Below are positions 1 to 8,603 of a stretch of 64,000 bases of DNA, in pieces. Origin of the DNA: Kitasatospora sp. GAS204B (GTDB lineage Bacteria > Actinomycetota > Actinomycetes > Streptomycetales > Streptomycetaceae); the NCBI RefSeq assembly GCF_029892155.1, contig NZ_JARZAG010000017.1, positions 62,001-126,000 of the forward strand, read 5' to 3'. Each line of letters opens with the position of its first letter. Position 1 is the first letter of the stretch. A program made the position numbers and the translations under genes. Below the pieces are notes generated by a model. The model saw nothing but the letters and a program-made list of their open reading frames with translations. It ran no database searches and was not told the DNA's origin.

Positions 1-84
1 ATGGCCAAGCAAATCAGCCGCAAACTGGGGATGACCAGCAGAGCGGAGCTGACACACCCCGCACAGACCGACCACCCTTGTTGA
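1..84 (+). CDS. C-terminal end of a LuxR-type regulator (partial)
   Basis: The open frame enters from the left edge and stops at TGA 82-84, giving 27 codons. The visible residues include ISRKLGMTSRAEL, which matches the end of the recognition helix of LuxR/GerE DNA-binding domains. The last nine residues no longer look like the family, so the tail may have been replaced when the neighbouring transposase inserted. Only the end of the helix-turn-helix is visible, so nothing can be said about what it controls. Confidence 0.5.
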   Translation: MAKQISRKLGMTSRAELTHPAQTDHPC

Positions 85-1075
85 GCACCACTCAAGAGAG
101 GCCGTCAAAGAACAACACGGTGGTCTGGGTTCGCTCCGGAGGACCGGGTCTTCCTCGCTGCGCTCCTCGCCCCGCTGCCGCGCGATGTCCTGCGGCGACT
201 GCGGCTGTTGGTCCAACCGGACACCGTGCTGCGCTGGCACCGCGACCTGATGAAGCAGCGTCACGCTCGCGCCTGCCGGCCGAAGCGACCAGGGCGCCCG
301 CCCACCGTCCGCTCGATCCGCGTGCTGGTCCTGCGCTTGGTTCGGGAGAACCCGGCGTGGGGGTACCGGCGTGTGCACGGCGAACTCGCCACCCTGGGCA
401 TCAAGATCGCCGCGTCCACCGTCTGGGAGATGCTCAAAGCCGAGGGCCTTTACCCGGCACCCGACCGCAGCGCCACCACCTGGGCCGACTCCCTGCGCTC
501 CCAAGCCGACGCCATCCTGGCGTGCGACTGCATCGAGACCGTCACCCTGACCGGCCAACGCCAGTACATCCTCGCGGTCATCGAGCACGCCACCCGCCGC
601 GTCCTCACACTGGGCACCACCGCGCATCCCACCGCCCACTGGGTCGTCCAGGCCGCCCGGAACCTGGCCATGGACCTCGAGGACACCGGAGTCACCGTCA
701 GCTACCTGATCCGCGACCGGGACGCGAAGTTCCCGGCGCTCTTCGACCAGATCCTGGGCGATGCCGGCATCCAGGTCGTGTTCTCCGGCATCCGCATTGC
801 CGCGGATGAACTCCGTCATGGAGCGCTGGGTGCAGACCTGCCGCCATGAGCTGCTGGATCGGACCTTGATCTGGAACGAGCGCCACCTACGCCACGCGCT
901 GCGCGAGTTCGAGCACCACCACAATGCGCACCGGCCCCATCAGGCCATGAACCAGGCGGCGCCCCTACGCGCGGTCCCCGAACCGATCACCGATCCCAGG
1001 CGAATCGCCCGCCTGGACATACGCCGCCACGACCGACTCGGCGGAGTGATCCACGAGTACCGGCATGCCGCCTGA
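85..1075 (+). pseudogene. Broken transposase with integrase core (IS3-like DDE)
   Basis: From about base 140 the frame encodes a transposase of the integrase-core type: an N-terminal helical part, a GYRRVHGEL motif, the catalytic core with a YLIRDRDAKF motif, then an ERWVQTCRHELLDR segment ending in HEYRHAA. Two defects are visible. The usual first 40-50 residues are missing and an in-frame stop lies at 82-84. Near 797 one extra T shifts the frame, so the core and the C-terminal 90 residues read in different frames; removing that T joins them. It is an inactive IS remnant. The ends of the element were not resolved. Confidence 0.8.
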
Positions 1076-1084
1076 CCTGGCCGG

Positions 1085-1339
1085 ATGACGTATTCGGCAG
1101 GCGCAGGGTTGGTCGTGATGTCGAAGATGCTGGCAAACGGCGACCGGGCCGTCACGCTCACCAACGAGACCACCGCGACGCAGGCCGTCAGCACCACCGC
1201 CTCCGCCGTGGGAATCGGAGGTGCCTCCTCCTACACGCTCGAAGACCTGGCTACCTGGCACAACAGCACCAGCAGCGGCAGCATCAGCGCCTCCGTGCCG
1301 GCCCACGGCACCGCGACGTACAGGGTCAGCCGCACCTGA
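1085..1339 (+). pseudogene. Fragment of alpha-galactosidase C-terminal domain
   Basis: This 84-codon frame resembles only the last part of secreted GH27-type alpha-galactosidases: a LANGDRAVTLTNET strand, a SSYTLEDL turn and a final SVPAHGTATYRVS strand, typical of the beta-sandwich behind the catalytic barrel. The catalytic domain and signal peptide are absent, and the transposase remnant ends just upstream. It is most likely the tail of a gene truncated by IS insertion. A small independent protein is possible but less likely. Confidence 0.5.
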
Positions 1340-1433
1340 GGCAGCACCGTCCCGTCGGCCCGCGAAGCCAACGCCGTACCACCCGATCACCCTCACGGCC
1401 CGCACGCAGCCAAACGGACGCACACCCCGCGCT

Positions 1434-1872
1434 AAAGGCTGTCTCGTAACTTGGCCGGCGATGCGAGGGCATGCGCCCGCCGGGCGCCTGCCTTCTCAGT
1501 CGGCGAGGGCGAGGTTGTGCATGCGGGCGATGCCGCTGGCGGCCCAGTAGACGGCCTGGCCCTTGCGGCGGCAGGCGCGGAGGATCTTCCAGTTCTTCCT
1601 GCGGGAGATGGCATGTTCGACGCGGGCTCGCACTCGGCGGTGGGAGCGGTTGTCGTCCTTCTGCCAGTCAGCCGGCTCCTGGCCTGGCCGGCGGCGGTGC
1701 GGGATGAGCGTGCCGGTGCCGCGATAGGCGCCGTCCGCGAGCACAACGGCGTTGCCGCAACTGGGCCGGGCGCAGCCCGGTGAACACCTCGATCAGCTCA
1801 CGACGCTCCGCCGACAGCACCTGCACACCCAGACCAACGCGGCCCGGCCTACAGAGTTAAGAGACAGCCTTT
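1434..1872 (-). mobile_element. IS5-like remnant, internally deleted, with terminal repeats
   Basis: Matching 17-bp inverted ends flank the segment: AAAGGCTGTCTCGTAAC at 1434-1450 and, inverted, AAAGGCTGTCTCTTAAC at 1856-1872 (16 of 17 identical). On the minus strand it holds the C-terminal DDE part of an IS5-family transposase (RARVEHAISRRKNWKIL, stop at 1496) and, in another frame further upstream, a mid-protein piece (SAERRELIEVFTGLRP). The rest is deleted, so only about 440 bp remains. It cannot transpose by itself but could be moved in trans. No clear target duplication was seen. Confidence 0.7.
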
Positions 1873-2192
1873 GGTCTCTCCTGTGAGGTACGAGTCAAGA
1901 GGCTCGGTACTTGATGTTCGACGACGTCAACGCCCCGAGCTACACCGGAGGCCCTGTCTTCATGCGCGCCGCCACCACAGTCACCCGAACGAAAACCCGC
2001 CCATATCCCATGTTCGGAAAGCAGTTCCCGCAAGGGCAGCGAGGACGCCGACCACGATCGCGGGCCGGGAGCAGGCCGCGATCGAGTAAGAACGACCCCG
2101 CTCCAATTCGCGAAGACAGTCACTGCCACGGCGATCGGGACGGGTGAGAGTTCTTTGTGGGCCTCCTCGGCTCGCCGGAGACCAAGCTGGTG
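1873..2192. other. Intergenic stretch, no convincing gene
   Basis: About 320 bases lie between the IS5-like remnant and the 3' end of the hydrolase gene. Short open frames exist on both strands, but none shows a recognisable motif or a good ribosome binding site. No RNA gene or clear terminator was seen. Confidence 0.4.
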
Positions 2193-3077
2193 TCAGGATG
2201 GTGTCTGGGTATGGGATAGCAGCCAGTCCAGGAGCAGCTCGTTGAGTTGCTCTGGGGCGTCGAGCGGGATCCAGTGGCTTGCGTCGGCAATCACTTCGTG
2301 TCGCCACGGTCCGCTGACGAAGTCACCTGACTGCGCCATCCGCTCGCCGTCCAGGTGGTGATCGCCGGTCGACCAGACTCCCATAGTGGGTGCTTTGACC
2401 GGCGGCAGTTGTGGAGCGGGGCCCGGCAGGCGCGGGGGAAGATTGGCTCGGGCCCAGTTCAGCGAGGCGGTTAGCGCTCCCGGTCGGGACAGGTCGGCGA
2501 TGGCTCGATCGAGATCGCCATGGTTGCGGGTGAACCACCGGAGCCAGGCCCAGTTATCTGCCTGGATTGTTGCCTCGGCTATGCCTTCGAACTGGAAGAA
2601 GAGTTGGTACCAGAACAGCTCGGACTGCCGCAGCGTGTACGGCGCCAGCGGGTGCGGCACCGACAATGCTGTGAGCGTTCGCACCCGCTCAGGGTGCTTT
2701 ATCGCGAGCGACCATGCGACGGTGGCGCCCCAGTCGTGCCCCACGACGTGCGCGGTCGGCACGTCGTGGGCGTCGAGCAGCGCAACCATGTCTTCCGTGG
2801 GCCGGGCTATCAGGTAATCCTCGACTTCCGTCGGCCGGCTCGATCGGCCGAAGCCACGCTGGTCCGGCACGATCACCCGGAATCCCGCCTGAACGAGGGC
2901 CGGGATCTGCCGATTCCACAAGACTCCCGAGTCGGGCCAGCCGTGGATCAGCAGCACAGGAGTCTGATATCGCTGCTCTCCGACGTACTCCGCGACGTAC
3001 AGTTCGACGGAGCCGGAGGAGACGATCCCGCTGGTCTCTCGATAGGGTTCCCGCCCGGTCAGGCCTCCGTCGTTCAT
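2193..3077 (-). CDS. Alpha/beta hydrolase, epoxide hydrolase-like
   Basis: This 294-residue protein has the alpha/beta hydrolase fold. It shows an oxyanion-hole HGWPDS motif at about 45-50, a nucleophile elbow GHDWGA with Asp115 as nucleophile, and a late His in DASHWIP. An aspartate nucleophile is typical of epoxide hydrolases and haloalkane dehalogenases rather than serine esterases. There is no signal peptide, so it is probably cytosolic. The ATG start has GGAGG seven bases upstream. It lies about 85 bp downstream of the aldo/keto reductase gene on the same strand, so the two may be co-transcribed. The substrate is unknown. Confidence 0.85.
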   Translation of the reverse strand: MNDGGLTGREPYRETSGIVSSGSVELYVAEYVGEQRYQTPVLLIHGWPDSGVLWNRQIPALVQAGFRVIVPDQRGFGRSSRPTEVEDYLIARPTEDMVALLDAHDVPTAHVVGHDWGATVAWSLAIKHPERVRTLTALSVPHPLAPYTLRQSELFWYQLFFQFEGIAEATIQADNWAWLRWFTRNHGDLDRAIADLSRPGALTASLNWARANLPPRLPGPAPQLPPVKAPTMGVWSTGDHHLDGERMAQSGDFVSGPWRHEVIADASHWIPLDAPEQLNELLLDWLLSHTQTPS

Positions 3078-3162
3078 ACCGGTACCTCCAGGGTTCCGCA
3101 GAGTCTCGTGGATCGATGCTGCTGCCTGGCCAGGTCGGGCGCCATCCGACCGCGATGGTGGG

Positions 3163-3996
3163 TCAGGGGATGTAATTGAGGGTGTCCGGGTCGGGCCCGG
3201 TGCGCGCGTCCCGGTTCAGTCCGGTGATCATGGCCACGTCCTGTCCTGTGAGCTCGAAGTCGAACAGGGAGAAGTTCTCCTTCACCCGCGAGAGCGTGAC
3301 GGACTTCGGGAAGACGATGTTGCCTCGCTGGATGTGCCAGCGCAGGACGACCTGCGCGGGCGAGCGCCCGATACGGTCCGCGATGGCGTTCACCGTCGAG
3401 TCGTCGAGCAGGCGGCCCTGGGCGATCGGGGACCATGCCTCTGTGGCGATTCCGTGCTCGGCGTTGAAGGCGCGCACCGACTCCTGCGTGAGGTAGGGAT
3501 GCAGCTCGATCTGGTTGACCGCCGGGACTGTCTCGGTTTGATCGATCAGTTTCCGCACGTGGTGGGGGTTGAAGTTGGAGACGCCGATCGCCTTGGCCCG
3601 GCCCGATCGGTAGATCTCTTCCAGGGCTCGCCAGGTCTCGACGTAGTCGCCCCGGTCGGGCGTCGGCCAGTGGATCAGGAAGAGGTCCAGGTAGTCGAAC
3701 CCGAGGTCGTCGAGCGTGCGGTCAAAGGCAACCAGTGCGTCCGCGGGTGCGTGGGCGTCGTTGTCGAGCTTGCTGGTCACGAACACGTCCTCGCGTGCGA
3801 GGCCGGACTCGCGCACCGCCTGGCCGACCTCTTTTTCATTGCGGTACAACTGCGCTGTGTCGAGGTGCCGGTATCCGACCTCGAGGGCGTGCAGTGCGGC
3901 CTCGACGGTGTCCTCGGGCTTGATCTTGAAAACGCAGAACCCGAGCTGCGGAATCCGCACTCCGTTGTTCAGCGTGATGTCCGGAACTCTGGTCAC
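3163..3996 (-). CDS. Aldo/keto reductase, 2,5-diketogluconate reductase-like
   Basis: NADPH-dependent carbonyl reductase with the full AKR catalytic tetrad: Asp46, Tyr51, Lys76 and His109 (HLDTAQLY, VTSKLDN and FLIHWP motifs). At 277 residues it has normal family length. I chose the GTG at 3996 because AAGGAG lies seven bases upstream; a longer reading from 4014 lacks such a site. It is in the same orientation as the hydrolase downstream and the PPC-domain gene upstream. It probably reduces small aldehydes or ketones in a detoxification context. The sequence does not reveal the substrate. Confidence 0.88.
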   Translation of the reverse strand: MTRVPDITLNNGVRIPQLGFCVFKIKPEDTVEAALHALEVGYRHLDTAQLYRNEKEVGQAVRESGLAREDVFVTSKLDNDAHAPADALVAFDRTLDDLGFDYLDLFLIHWPTPDRGDYVETWRALEEIYRSGRAKAIGVSNFNPHHVRKLIDQTETVPAVNQIELHPYLTQESVRAFNAEHGIATEAWSPIAQGRLLDDSTVNAIADRIGRSPAQVVLRWHIQRGNIVFPKSVTLSRVKENFSLFDFELTGQDVAMITGLNRDARTGPDPDTLNYIP

Positions 3997-4079
3997 GGCC
4001 CTGCTCCTTCGCATAGTCCGAGATCACTGGCGTCAGGTCCGCTGGCGTGGTGTAAGGCCGCCCGCTCCGGATGGAACGG

Positions 4080-4514
4080 TCAACTGGGCAGGACTCGCGT
4101 GTCGTTCAGACGTCCTCGCTCTGCCGGGCCGTCCGGAGCGGACGCGAAAACGATCTCCTCGCCCGCGGGCACCGCGACGTGATGTTCGGATGGGATCACG
4201 TAGGCGCGAGCAAAGGACGTCCCGAGGTAGGCCCGGTGAAGGTGCCCGCCGATCGTCCGGTCCCCTTGAACAGCCATCACGGCATGGATGTGCGGCCTGC
4301 CGGCGACGAACTCCCCGGTAGCCGTCATCTCCGCCGGAAGCGCGTATTCGGAATAGGTGTGTGCGGTTGCGTCGGCGGCAGGATTGGTGGAAACGGTGAA
4401 GCTGTCGATGGCCCCGATCAGGGCAACGATGGCGGCGTTGGTGATACCGAGCTCGGCGGCTTGCTGCGTGAGCGAGTCCATCAGCTCGGCGTGCCGGACT
4501 TCCAGAACGTACAT
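4080..4514 (-). CDS. PPC/DUF296-domain protein
   Basis: About 144 residues matching the PPC (DUF296) fold: an N-terminal MYVLEVRHAELMDSL segment, a central IGAIDSFTV strand, and a PHIHAVMAVQGDRTIGGHL signature with paired histidines that may bind metal. In prokaryotes such proteins are usually small stand-alone homotrimers of unclear role. I chose the ATG at 4514 because the domain begins there; the frame stays open to 4766 but the extra sequence is Arg-rich and unlike the family. The operator-like sequence at 4699-4715 lies upstream on the same strand. Confidence 0.7.
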   Translation of the reverse strand: MYVLEVRHAELMDSLTQQAAELGITNAAIVALIGAIDSFTVSTNPAADATAHTYSEYALPAEMTATGEFVAGRPHIHAVMAVQGDRTIGGHLHRAYLGTSFARAYVIPSEHHVAVPAGEEIVFASAPDGPAERGRLNDTRVLPS

Positions 4515-4698
4515 AACCTTGAGCTCTTCAGTAACCTCGGCCAGCGGACGGCGGATTGCCGAGCCAGGGGTGGGCAAGAAGACTCGAATATGTCGACGGC
4601 GACGACGCCCTCCGCGGGCGTGCGTCTCGGTCTGGAGTCCCTGCTCCACTCGCGTCCGAATCAATTTTCGAAGACGTTTCAGATCCCCCGAACAGTTA

Positions 4699-4715
4699 TG
4701 TTGTAGATACACTAC
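4699..4715. promoter_or_regulatory. Operator-like imperfect palindrome, copy 1
   Basis: TGTTGTAGATACACTAC here differs at one base from a copy at 7540-7556. Both are imperfect inverted repeats of a length suited to a TetR- or MarR-type dimer. This copy lies about 185 bp upstream of the PPC-domain gene start, reading leftwards. The regulator is not known; the MarR and AraC genes at 8-9.5 kb are candidates by proximity. Confidence 0.5.
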
Positions 4716-4760
4716 TTCCCTTGATTCGCAGCTGCAACAGGTACGACCCGTTGCGACTCG

Positions 4761-4880
4761 GTGCATGCTGTCGCTGCCAATACGAATGCCCTGCGCCTCT
4801 ACGAATCTCTTGGATTCCGCGCCCGTCGGCCCATCGCCTTCACGGTCGCCAAGCCGCCGCAGCAGGCCCTGGTCGCCTGA
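4761..4880 (+). pseudogene. GNAT acetyltransferase C-terminal fragment
   Basis: A 39-codon piece ending at TGA 4878-4880 contains ANTNALRLYESLGFRARR, the end of the acetyl-CoA binding fold of GNAT N-acetyltransferases (NxxAxxLYExxGF motif). The catalytic core is missing upstream. It is a relic with no expected activity. Confidence 0.6.
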
Positions 4881-5074
4881 CCATGGCCCCGCACCTCGGC
4901 CCGGCGATCAGGGTGCGGGCACATCGTCCGAGCTGCTGCTGCTCGCCAGGCGGCGCCGGCCGCCGGTGTCCGCGTCCGATCGTGCGGGCCGGGCACCGCG
5001 TTCATTGCTCCGTGCGGATCGATTTCCCGTCTGTCCTCGCCAGGATTGCGAAGCTGCCTGGTCCAGCCGCTGTT

Positions 5075-5950
5075 CTAGTGCGCGGGTTCGTCGAAGTATT
5101 GCTTGTTGCGTTCGATGAAGGCGGCGACGCTGAGCGGGTCGCGGCCGGTGAGCGTGCGGACGACGTCGTTGGTTCCGGCGAAGATCCCGTTGCGGTAGTC
5201 GACGGCGACGTTGGTCAGGTGCTGGATCTGGTGGGCGCCCATGCCACGGTGTTCTAGCTGGGAGCGGAACTCGTCGATCTCGATGGGCACGTACGTGATC
5301 TGTCGTCCCAGGGTCTGGGTCATGATTTCGGCCATCTGGCAGTGGTCGAGCTCAGTCGGCCCGCAGAGCGGGTAGGTCATCCCGGCGTGGCGCTGGGGGT
5401 CTTCGAGAAGGGCGGCGATCACGCGTCCCTGGTCTTCGCCGGCGATGGGGGCGTGGTGTGCCTTGGCGAACGGCAACCGAAGCTCACCGCTTTTCGGGTC
5501 CCAGAAGGTGAGGAGCCATTCGGCGAAGAAGGTGGGCCTGATGTGGGTGACGGCCCCGTTGAAGTGGTCCAGCATGCGTTCGGCGATCCAGTGCTGCCGG
5601 GCGGAGTTGCTCACCGCGTCGCGCCGGGCCGAGATCTGCGACATGTTGACCAGTGCGCCGACCCGGTTCTCCTCGGCGGCCTGCAGCATGATGGCGGAGG
5701 CTTCCATCAGCCCCGGGCGGATCGGGTAGGCGAAATAGACTCCGTCGATTCCCGCAGCCGCCCGCACCACGGCGTCCAGGTCCAGCATGTCCCCGACGAC
5801 GATCTCGGCGCCGGCCTCGGCGAGCTGGTCGGAGCGCTCGTCTTTGCGGTGGACCAGGGTGCGTACGCGGTGGCCGTGCTCGAGCAGCGTGGTGGCGGCG
5901 CCTGCGCCGGTCTTGCCGGTGGCGCCGGTGATGAGGAAATGGCTTGTCAT
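5075..5950 (-). CDS. NmrA-like NAD(P)-binding protein
   Basis: This 291-residue atypical short-chain dehydrogenase has a Rossmann motif ITGATGKTGAGAA at the N-terminus and an NADP-type basic segment VHRKDERS after the second strand. It lacks a YxxxK catalytic pair in the usual place, as in NmrA-type redox sensors and quinone-reductase-like proteins. The ATG at 5950 is preceded by AGAAGGG; an upstream in-frame start at 5974 is less well supported. It is part of the leftward-facing redox group. It may be a reductase or a redox-sensing regulator. Confidence 0.8.
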   Translation of the reverse strand: MTSHFLITGATGKTGAGAATTLLEHGHRVRTLVHRKDERSDQLAEAGAEIVVGDMLDLDAVVRAAAGIDGVYFAYPIRPGLMEASAIMLQAAEENRVGALVNMSQISARRDAVSNSARQHWIAERMLDHFNGAVTHIRPTFFAEWLLTFWDPKSGELRLPFAKAHHAPIAGEDQGRVIAALLEDPQRHAGMTYPLCGPTELDHCQMAEIMTQTLGRQITYVPIEIDEFRSQLEHRGMGAHQIQHLTNVAVDYRNGIFAGTNDVVRTLTGRDPLSVAAFIERNKQYFDEPAH

Positions 5951-6201
5951 GACGGGGACCCTTCTTTTGGACATGGGGCGCCCTGGCGGGCCGCCCGGTA
6001 GAGGAATGTGCCGACGGTGGTGGTCGGTTCGGGCACGGTCTCGACCGCAGCTAAGACGCGGGGCGGATTATCGAGCCTGCCGTGTGCCCGGCTGCAGTTG
6101 TGGCGCGGTCGGCCCGGGTCGGTGATGGCGCTCCCGGCCCCAGGGCGCCGATGACCTGTTCCGTTCGGGCCGGTAACGCCGCACATCGCTGCTCCGCGCC
6201 G

Positions 6202-6738
6202 CTATTCGACGGGTAGCAGGGTCGGCGCGACGACGGTCTCGACTCGCCCGGTGTCGACGTCGTACACGAGGCCTGACACCCAGTACCCGGCGGCCCGGAT
6301 GTGGGCCAGGACCACGTCGACGTCGACACGGACCGAGCCGATCGGATCACTGACGGACTTGGCGTCGAGCTGGTCGGTCGGGATCTCGAAGTACTCGGCG
6401 AGGAGGTCGGGGAAGGCGGCCAGGTCGGTCATGCCGCAATCAGTGTGGTGCAGGATGACCAGGTTCCAGTCCCCGGGTGGGCGGCTCTCCGCGTTGGCTT
6501 GGCCGACCTTGGCCAGCATGCCCATCGTGCGCAGCGTGGCGGAGGTTACCCGTCCTCCGACATTGCGGATCACCGCGGCCTCGCCGTTGTTGAGGCCCAG
6601 GACGTGCGCGGGGTCGACGCGCGGGTCGACGCAGCCGATGACCATCATGTTGCCGGATGGGCTGAGCCGCAGGTCGGGGTTGTAGGCATCGGCCGCGAAC
6701 ACGGCGTTGCGCTCAATCAGATCGCGCGTGTCGGTCAT
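6202..6738 (-). CDS. Beta-class carbonic anhydrase
   Basis: Zinc enzyme for CO2/bicarbonate interconversion. The Zn ligands and catalytic dyad of the beta class are visible: Cys36, Asp38 and Arg40 in GCVDPR, then His98 and Cys101 in LHHTDCG. At 178 residues it is a compact member. The ATG at 6738 has AAGGA nearby. It lies 38 bp downstream of the DUF302 gene, probably in one operon. No signal peptide, so it is cytosolic. Its presence among redox genes is unexplained. Confidence 0.9.
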   Translation of the reverse strand: MTDTRDLIERNAVFAADAYNPDLRLSPSGNMMVIGCVDPRVDPAHVLGLNNGEAAVIRNVGGRVTSATLRTMGMLAKVGQANAESRPPGDWNLVILHHTDCGMTDLAAFPDLLAEYFEIPTDQLDAKSVSDPIGSVRVDVDVVLAHIRAAGYWVSGLVYDVDTGRVETVVAPTLLPVE

Positions 6739-6776
6739 GAGATTCCTTGTCCGAGGGGGTTGCGGCACTTCGGCCA

Positions 6777-7277
6777 CTAGGCAGCCGCTTCTTCGAAGAC
6801 CTTGACCATCTCCGCGTCGAGCCTGCCCGGGACGTCTGAGGGGGCGACTTCTGGGAACTTGCTGAAGAACGCGGTGACTTGGTCCAGGTCGATGCGCGTC
6901 TGCTCGCCGTCGCGCTGGGAGACGCAGATGCGGACCGGCGCGCCCAGGCCGGCGGCGCCGGAGTATTGGAACAGGCCTCGCGCGATGACGGCGTTGCCGA
7001 CCAAGTAGAACTTGGACTCGACCGGGATCCCGGCGAGCCTCATCGTCGAGCCCTGCTCGAAGTCCCAGAAGACGGAGAACCCGGTCGGCACCGAGACCTC
7101 GTCGACATAGGCCTCGAGCCCCTCGCGGTCCGAGTGCGTGACGTACTCCATCAGCTTCGGGATCGAGAAGCGCTGCAGGCGCGACTCGATGGCCTTGACC
7201 ACCTCGGAGTACGGCTTGTCGGAACGGATCGTGAGCAGGACGGCGTCGTAAGGAGTCTGCGTGACCTGAGCTGCCAT
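6777..7277 (-). CDS. DUF302-domain protein
   Basis: This 166-residue protein matches the DUF302 fold: a central WDFEQGSTMRLAGIPVESK segment and an alternating strand/helix pattern, no membrane segment and no catalytic motif. DUF302 proteins are often found with redox and metal genes but have no firm biochemical role. It is the first gene of the leftward DUF302-carbonic anhydrase pair. The second copy of the operator-like palindrome lies about 260 bp upstream. Confidence 0.75.
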   Translation of the reverse strand: MAAQVTQTPYDAVLLTIRSDKPYSEVVKAIESRLQRFSIPKLMEYVTHSDREGLEAYVDEVSVPTGFSVFWDFEQGSTMRLAGIPVESKFYLVGNAVIARGLFQYSGAAGLGAPVRICVSQRDGEQTRIDLDQVTAFFSKFPEVAPSDVPGRLDAEMVKVFEEAAA

Positions 7278-7977
7278 GGGTCTCTCACCACCATTTCATC
7301 GGAAGAAGAGCGTTGCCGGTGTCGTCAGCTGCGTGGACCACCGTCGGCTAGCAGAGCTCGAACCGGAGGACAGTGGCTGGGTCGGCCCGCAGCCTCAGGT
7401 CTGCGAACGCGCTCACCAGGAACTGCCGCGTGATCCAGGCTCGCTCGGGCGAGGGGCGGGTCGTGAAGCCCCCGTCCGCTGCACGAGCCAGCCGTTGTCG
7501 GTGCCATGCTTCGGATTCTCCCGACCCAACGGGCCAATGTGTTGTATATACACTACGTTCGCGGGCCGCAGACATGCAACGGCTGGGGCCAGTCTTCACT
7601 CGAGCCGCACGCGAGCCGAGCGCCTCGGTTGCGCCGGCAATCCGGCGCTCGCCAGGGCTCACCCCATCAACGACGACGGTGTGGCCAGTCCGGCCCTTTC
7701 TCGGATAGTGACGCCGCTCGTGCGCCCGGCAAGGCTGGTGCGGGAGCGTGATCATCGGGAGTGAGTCTGGGGAACAGGCGCGTGGTCACGCATGCTCAAC
7801 TTCGCGTGAGCCCTGGCTCGCTCGTGGACGCGCATCGCCGCGTAGTCACTGTCGAACCCCAGGAGCTGATCAAACAGGGAGACATGCCAGAGATTCCCTC
7901 AACCAACTGCTGTCGAGGTACCCTTTCGCAGCAGAGATGTAGCTGCAACACCTTGGGCAGTCGGATTCGAGGCAGGC
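7278..7977. other. 700-bp divergent intergenic region with an operator-like site
   Basis: This region separates the leftward DUF302 gene from the rightward MarR gene. The clearest feature is TGTTGTATATACACTAC at 7540-7556, near-identical to the copy at 4699-4715. A minus-strand open segment ending at 7348 (TTRPSPERAWITRQFLVSAF) looks somewhat protein-like and may be a gene fragment I cannot place. Another dyad-like sequence, TGTAGCTGCAACA, lies shortly before the MarR start. No RNA gene was seen. Confidence 0.45.
7540..7556. promoter_or_regulatory. Operator-like imperfect palindrome, copy 2
   Basis: TGTTGTATATACACTAC matches 16 of 17 bases of the 4699-4715 site. Twelve of 16 core positions are symmetric. 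It lies between DUF302 and MarR and could control either direction. The AT-rich centre also resembles a -10 box, so a promoter role is possible. Confidence 0.5.
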
Positions 7978-8496
7978 ATGGAGCAGTCGGTGATAGCGGT
8001 TGACCTCGCGGCGGAGGTGGGCGGCGCTTGCCTGGGCATGCGAGTGGCCCGGCTCCACAGGGTCGTCACGCGCTGCTACGAACAGGCGCTACAGACGGTA
8101 GGGCTCAGCCAGCCTCAGATGGAGGTTCTCACCTGCCTCGTCATCGACCCCAAGCCCGTGAGGCCGGGGACGCTGGCCACGCAGCTGATGCTTGAGCGGT
8201 CCACTGTGAGCCGGAACCTCGCGCTCATGCAGAAGAACGGCTGGATCGCGGCGGCGGAGACCTCGGCCACCGGACGTGCAATGTCAGTGACAATTACCGA
8301 AGCCGGAGTAGCTGCGTTCGCCCGTGCGGGTAGCGCATGGCGCCGCGCGCAGGCCGACGCGGTCAAGATGCTCGGCCCGGACGCGGTCACGACGCTCAAC
8401 CAGTGGCTCGGCTTGAACACACCATCGCCCGCAAGCGAGAGCGACGTGGATGCCGTTGGCCCGCGAAGCCGAGCATCATCAGGCAAGGACGGCTGA
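7978..8496 (+). CDS. MarR-family transcriptional regulator
   Basis: This 172-residue protein has a winged-helix DNA-binding domain. The recognition region reads LATQLMLERSTVSRNLALMQ, followed by the wing ETSATGRAMSVTITEAG, both typical of MarR. It probably binds a palindromic operator as a dimer and responds to a small phenolic or oxidant ligand. It is transcribed away from the redox genes to its left, the usual arrangement for local control, and sits just before an AraC gene. The last 30 residues are low-complexity and may be unstructured. Confidence 0.85.
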   Translation: MEQSVIAVDLAAEVGGACLGMRVARLHRVVTRCYEQALQTVGLSQPQMEVLTCLVIDPKPVRPGTLATQLMLERSTVSRNLALMQKNGWIAAAETSATGRAMSVTITEAGVAAFARAGSAWRRAQADAVKMLGPDAVTTLNQWLGLNTPSPASESDVDAVGPRSRASSGKDG

Positions 8497-8603
8497 GGGA
8501 TGTGAGCGTAGCTGTTGCGCTGGGACCGCGCCCCAGCCAGCCACGCCTCCTTGCACGATCCTCTCGATGGCGACCTCCGCAAGTCCCCGTGGTGCAATGG
8601 GGC

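Noticed and set aside
7348..7755. Minus-strand gene of about 135 codons in the DUF302-MarR gap
   Set aside because: Only its end looks protein-like; no start signal or family match. Mentioned in the gap entry only.
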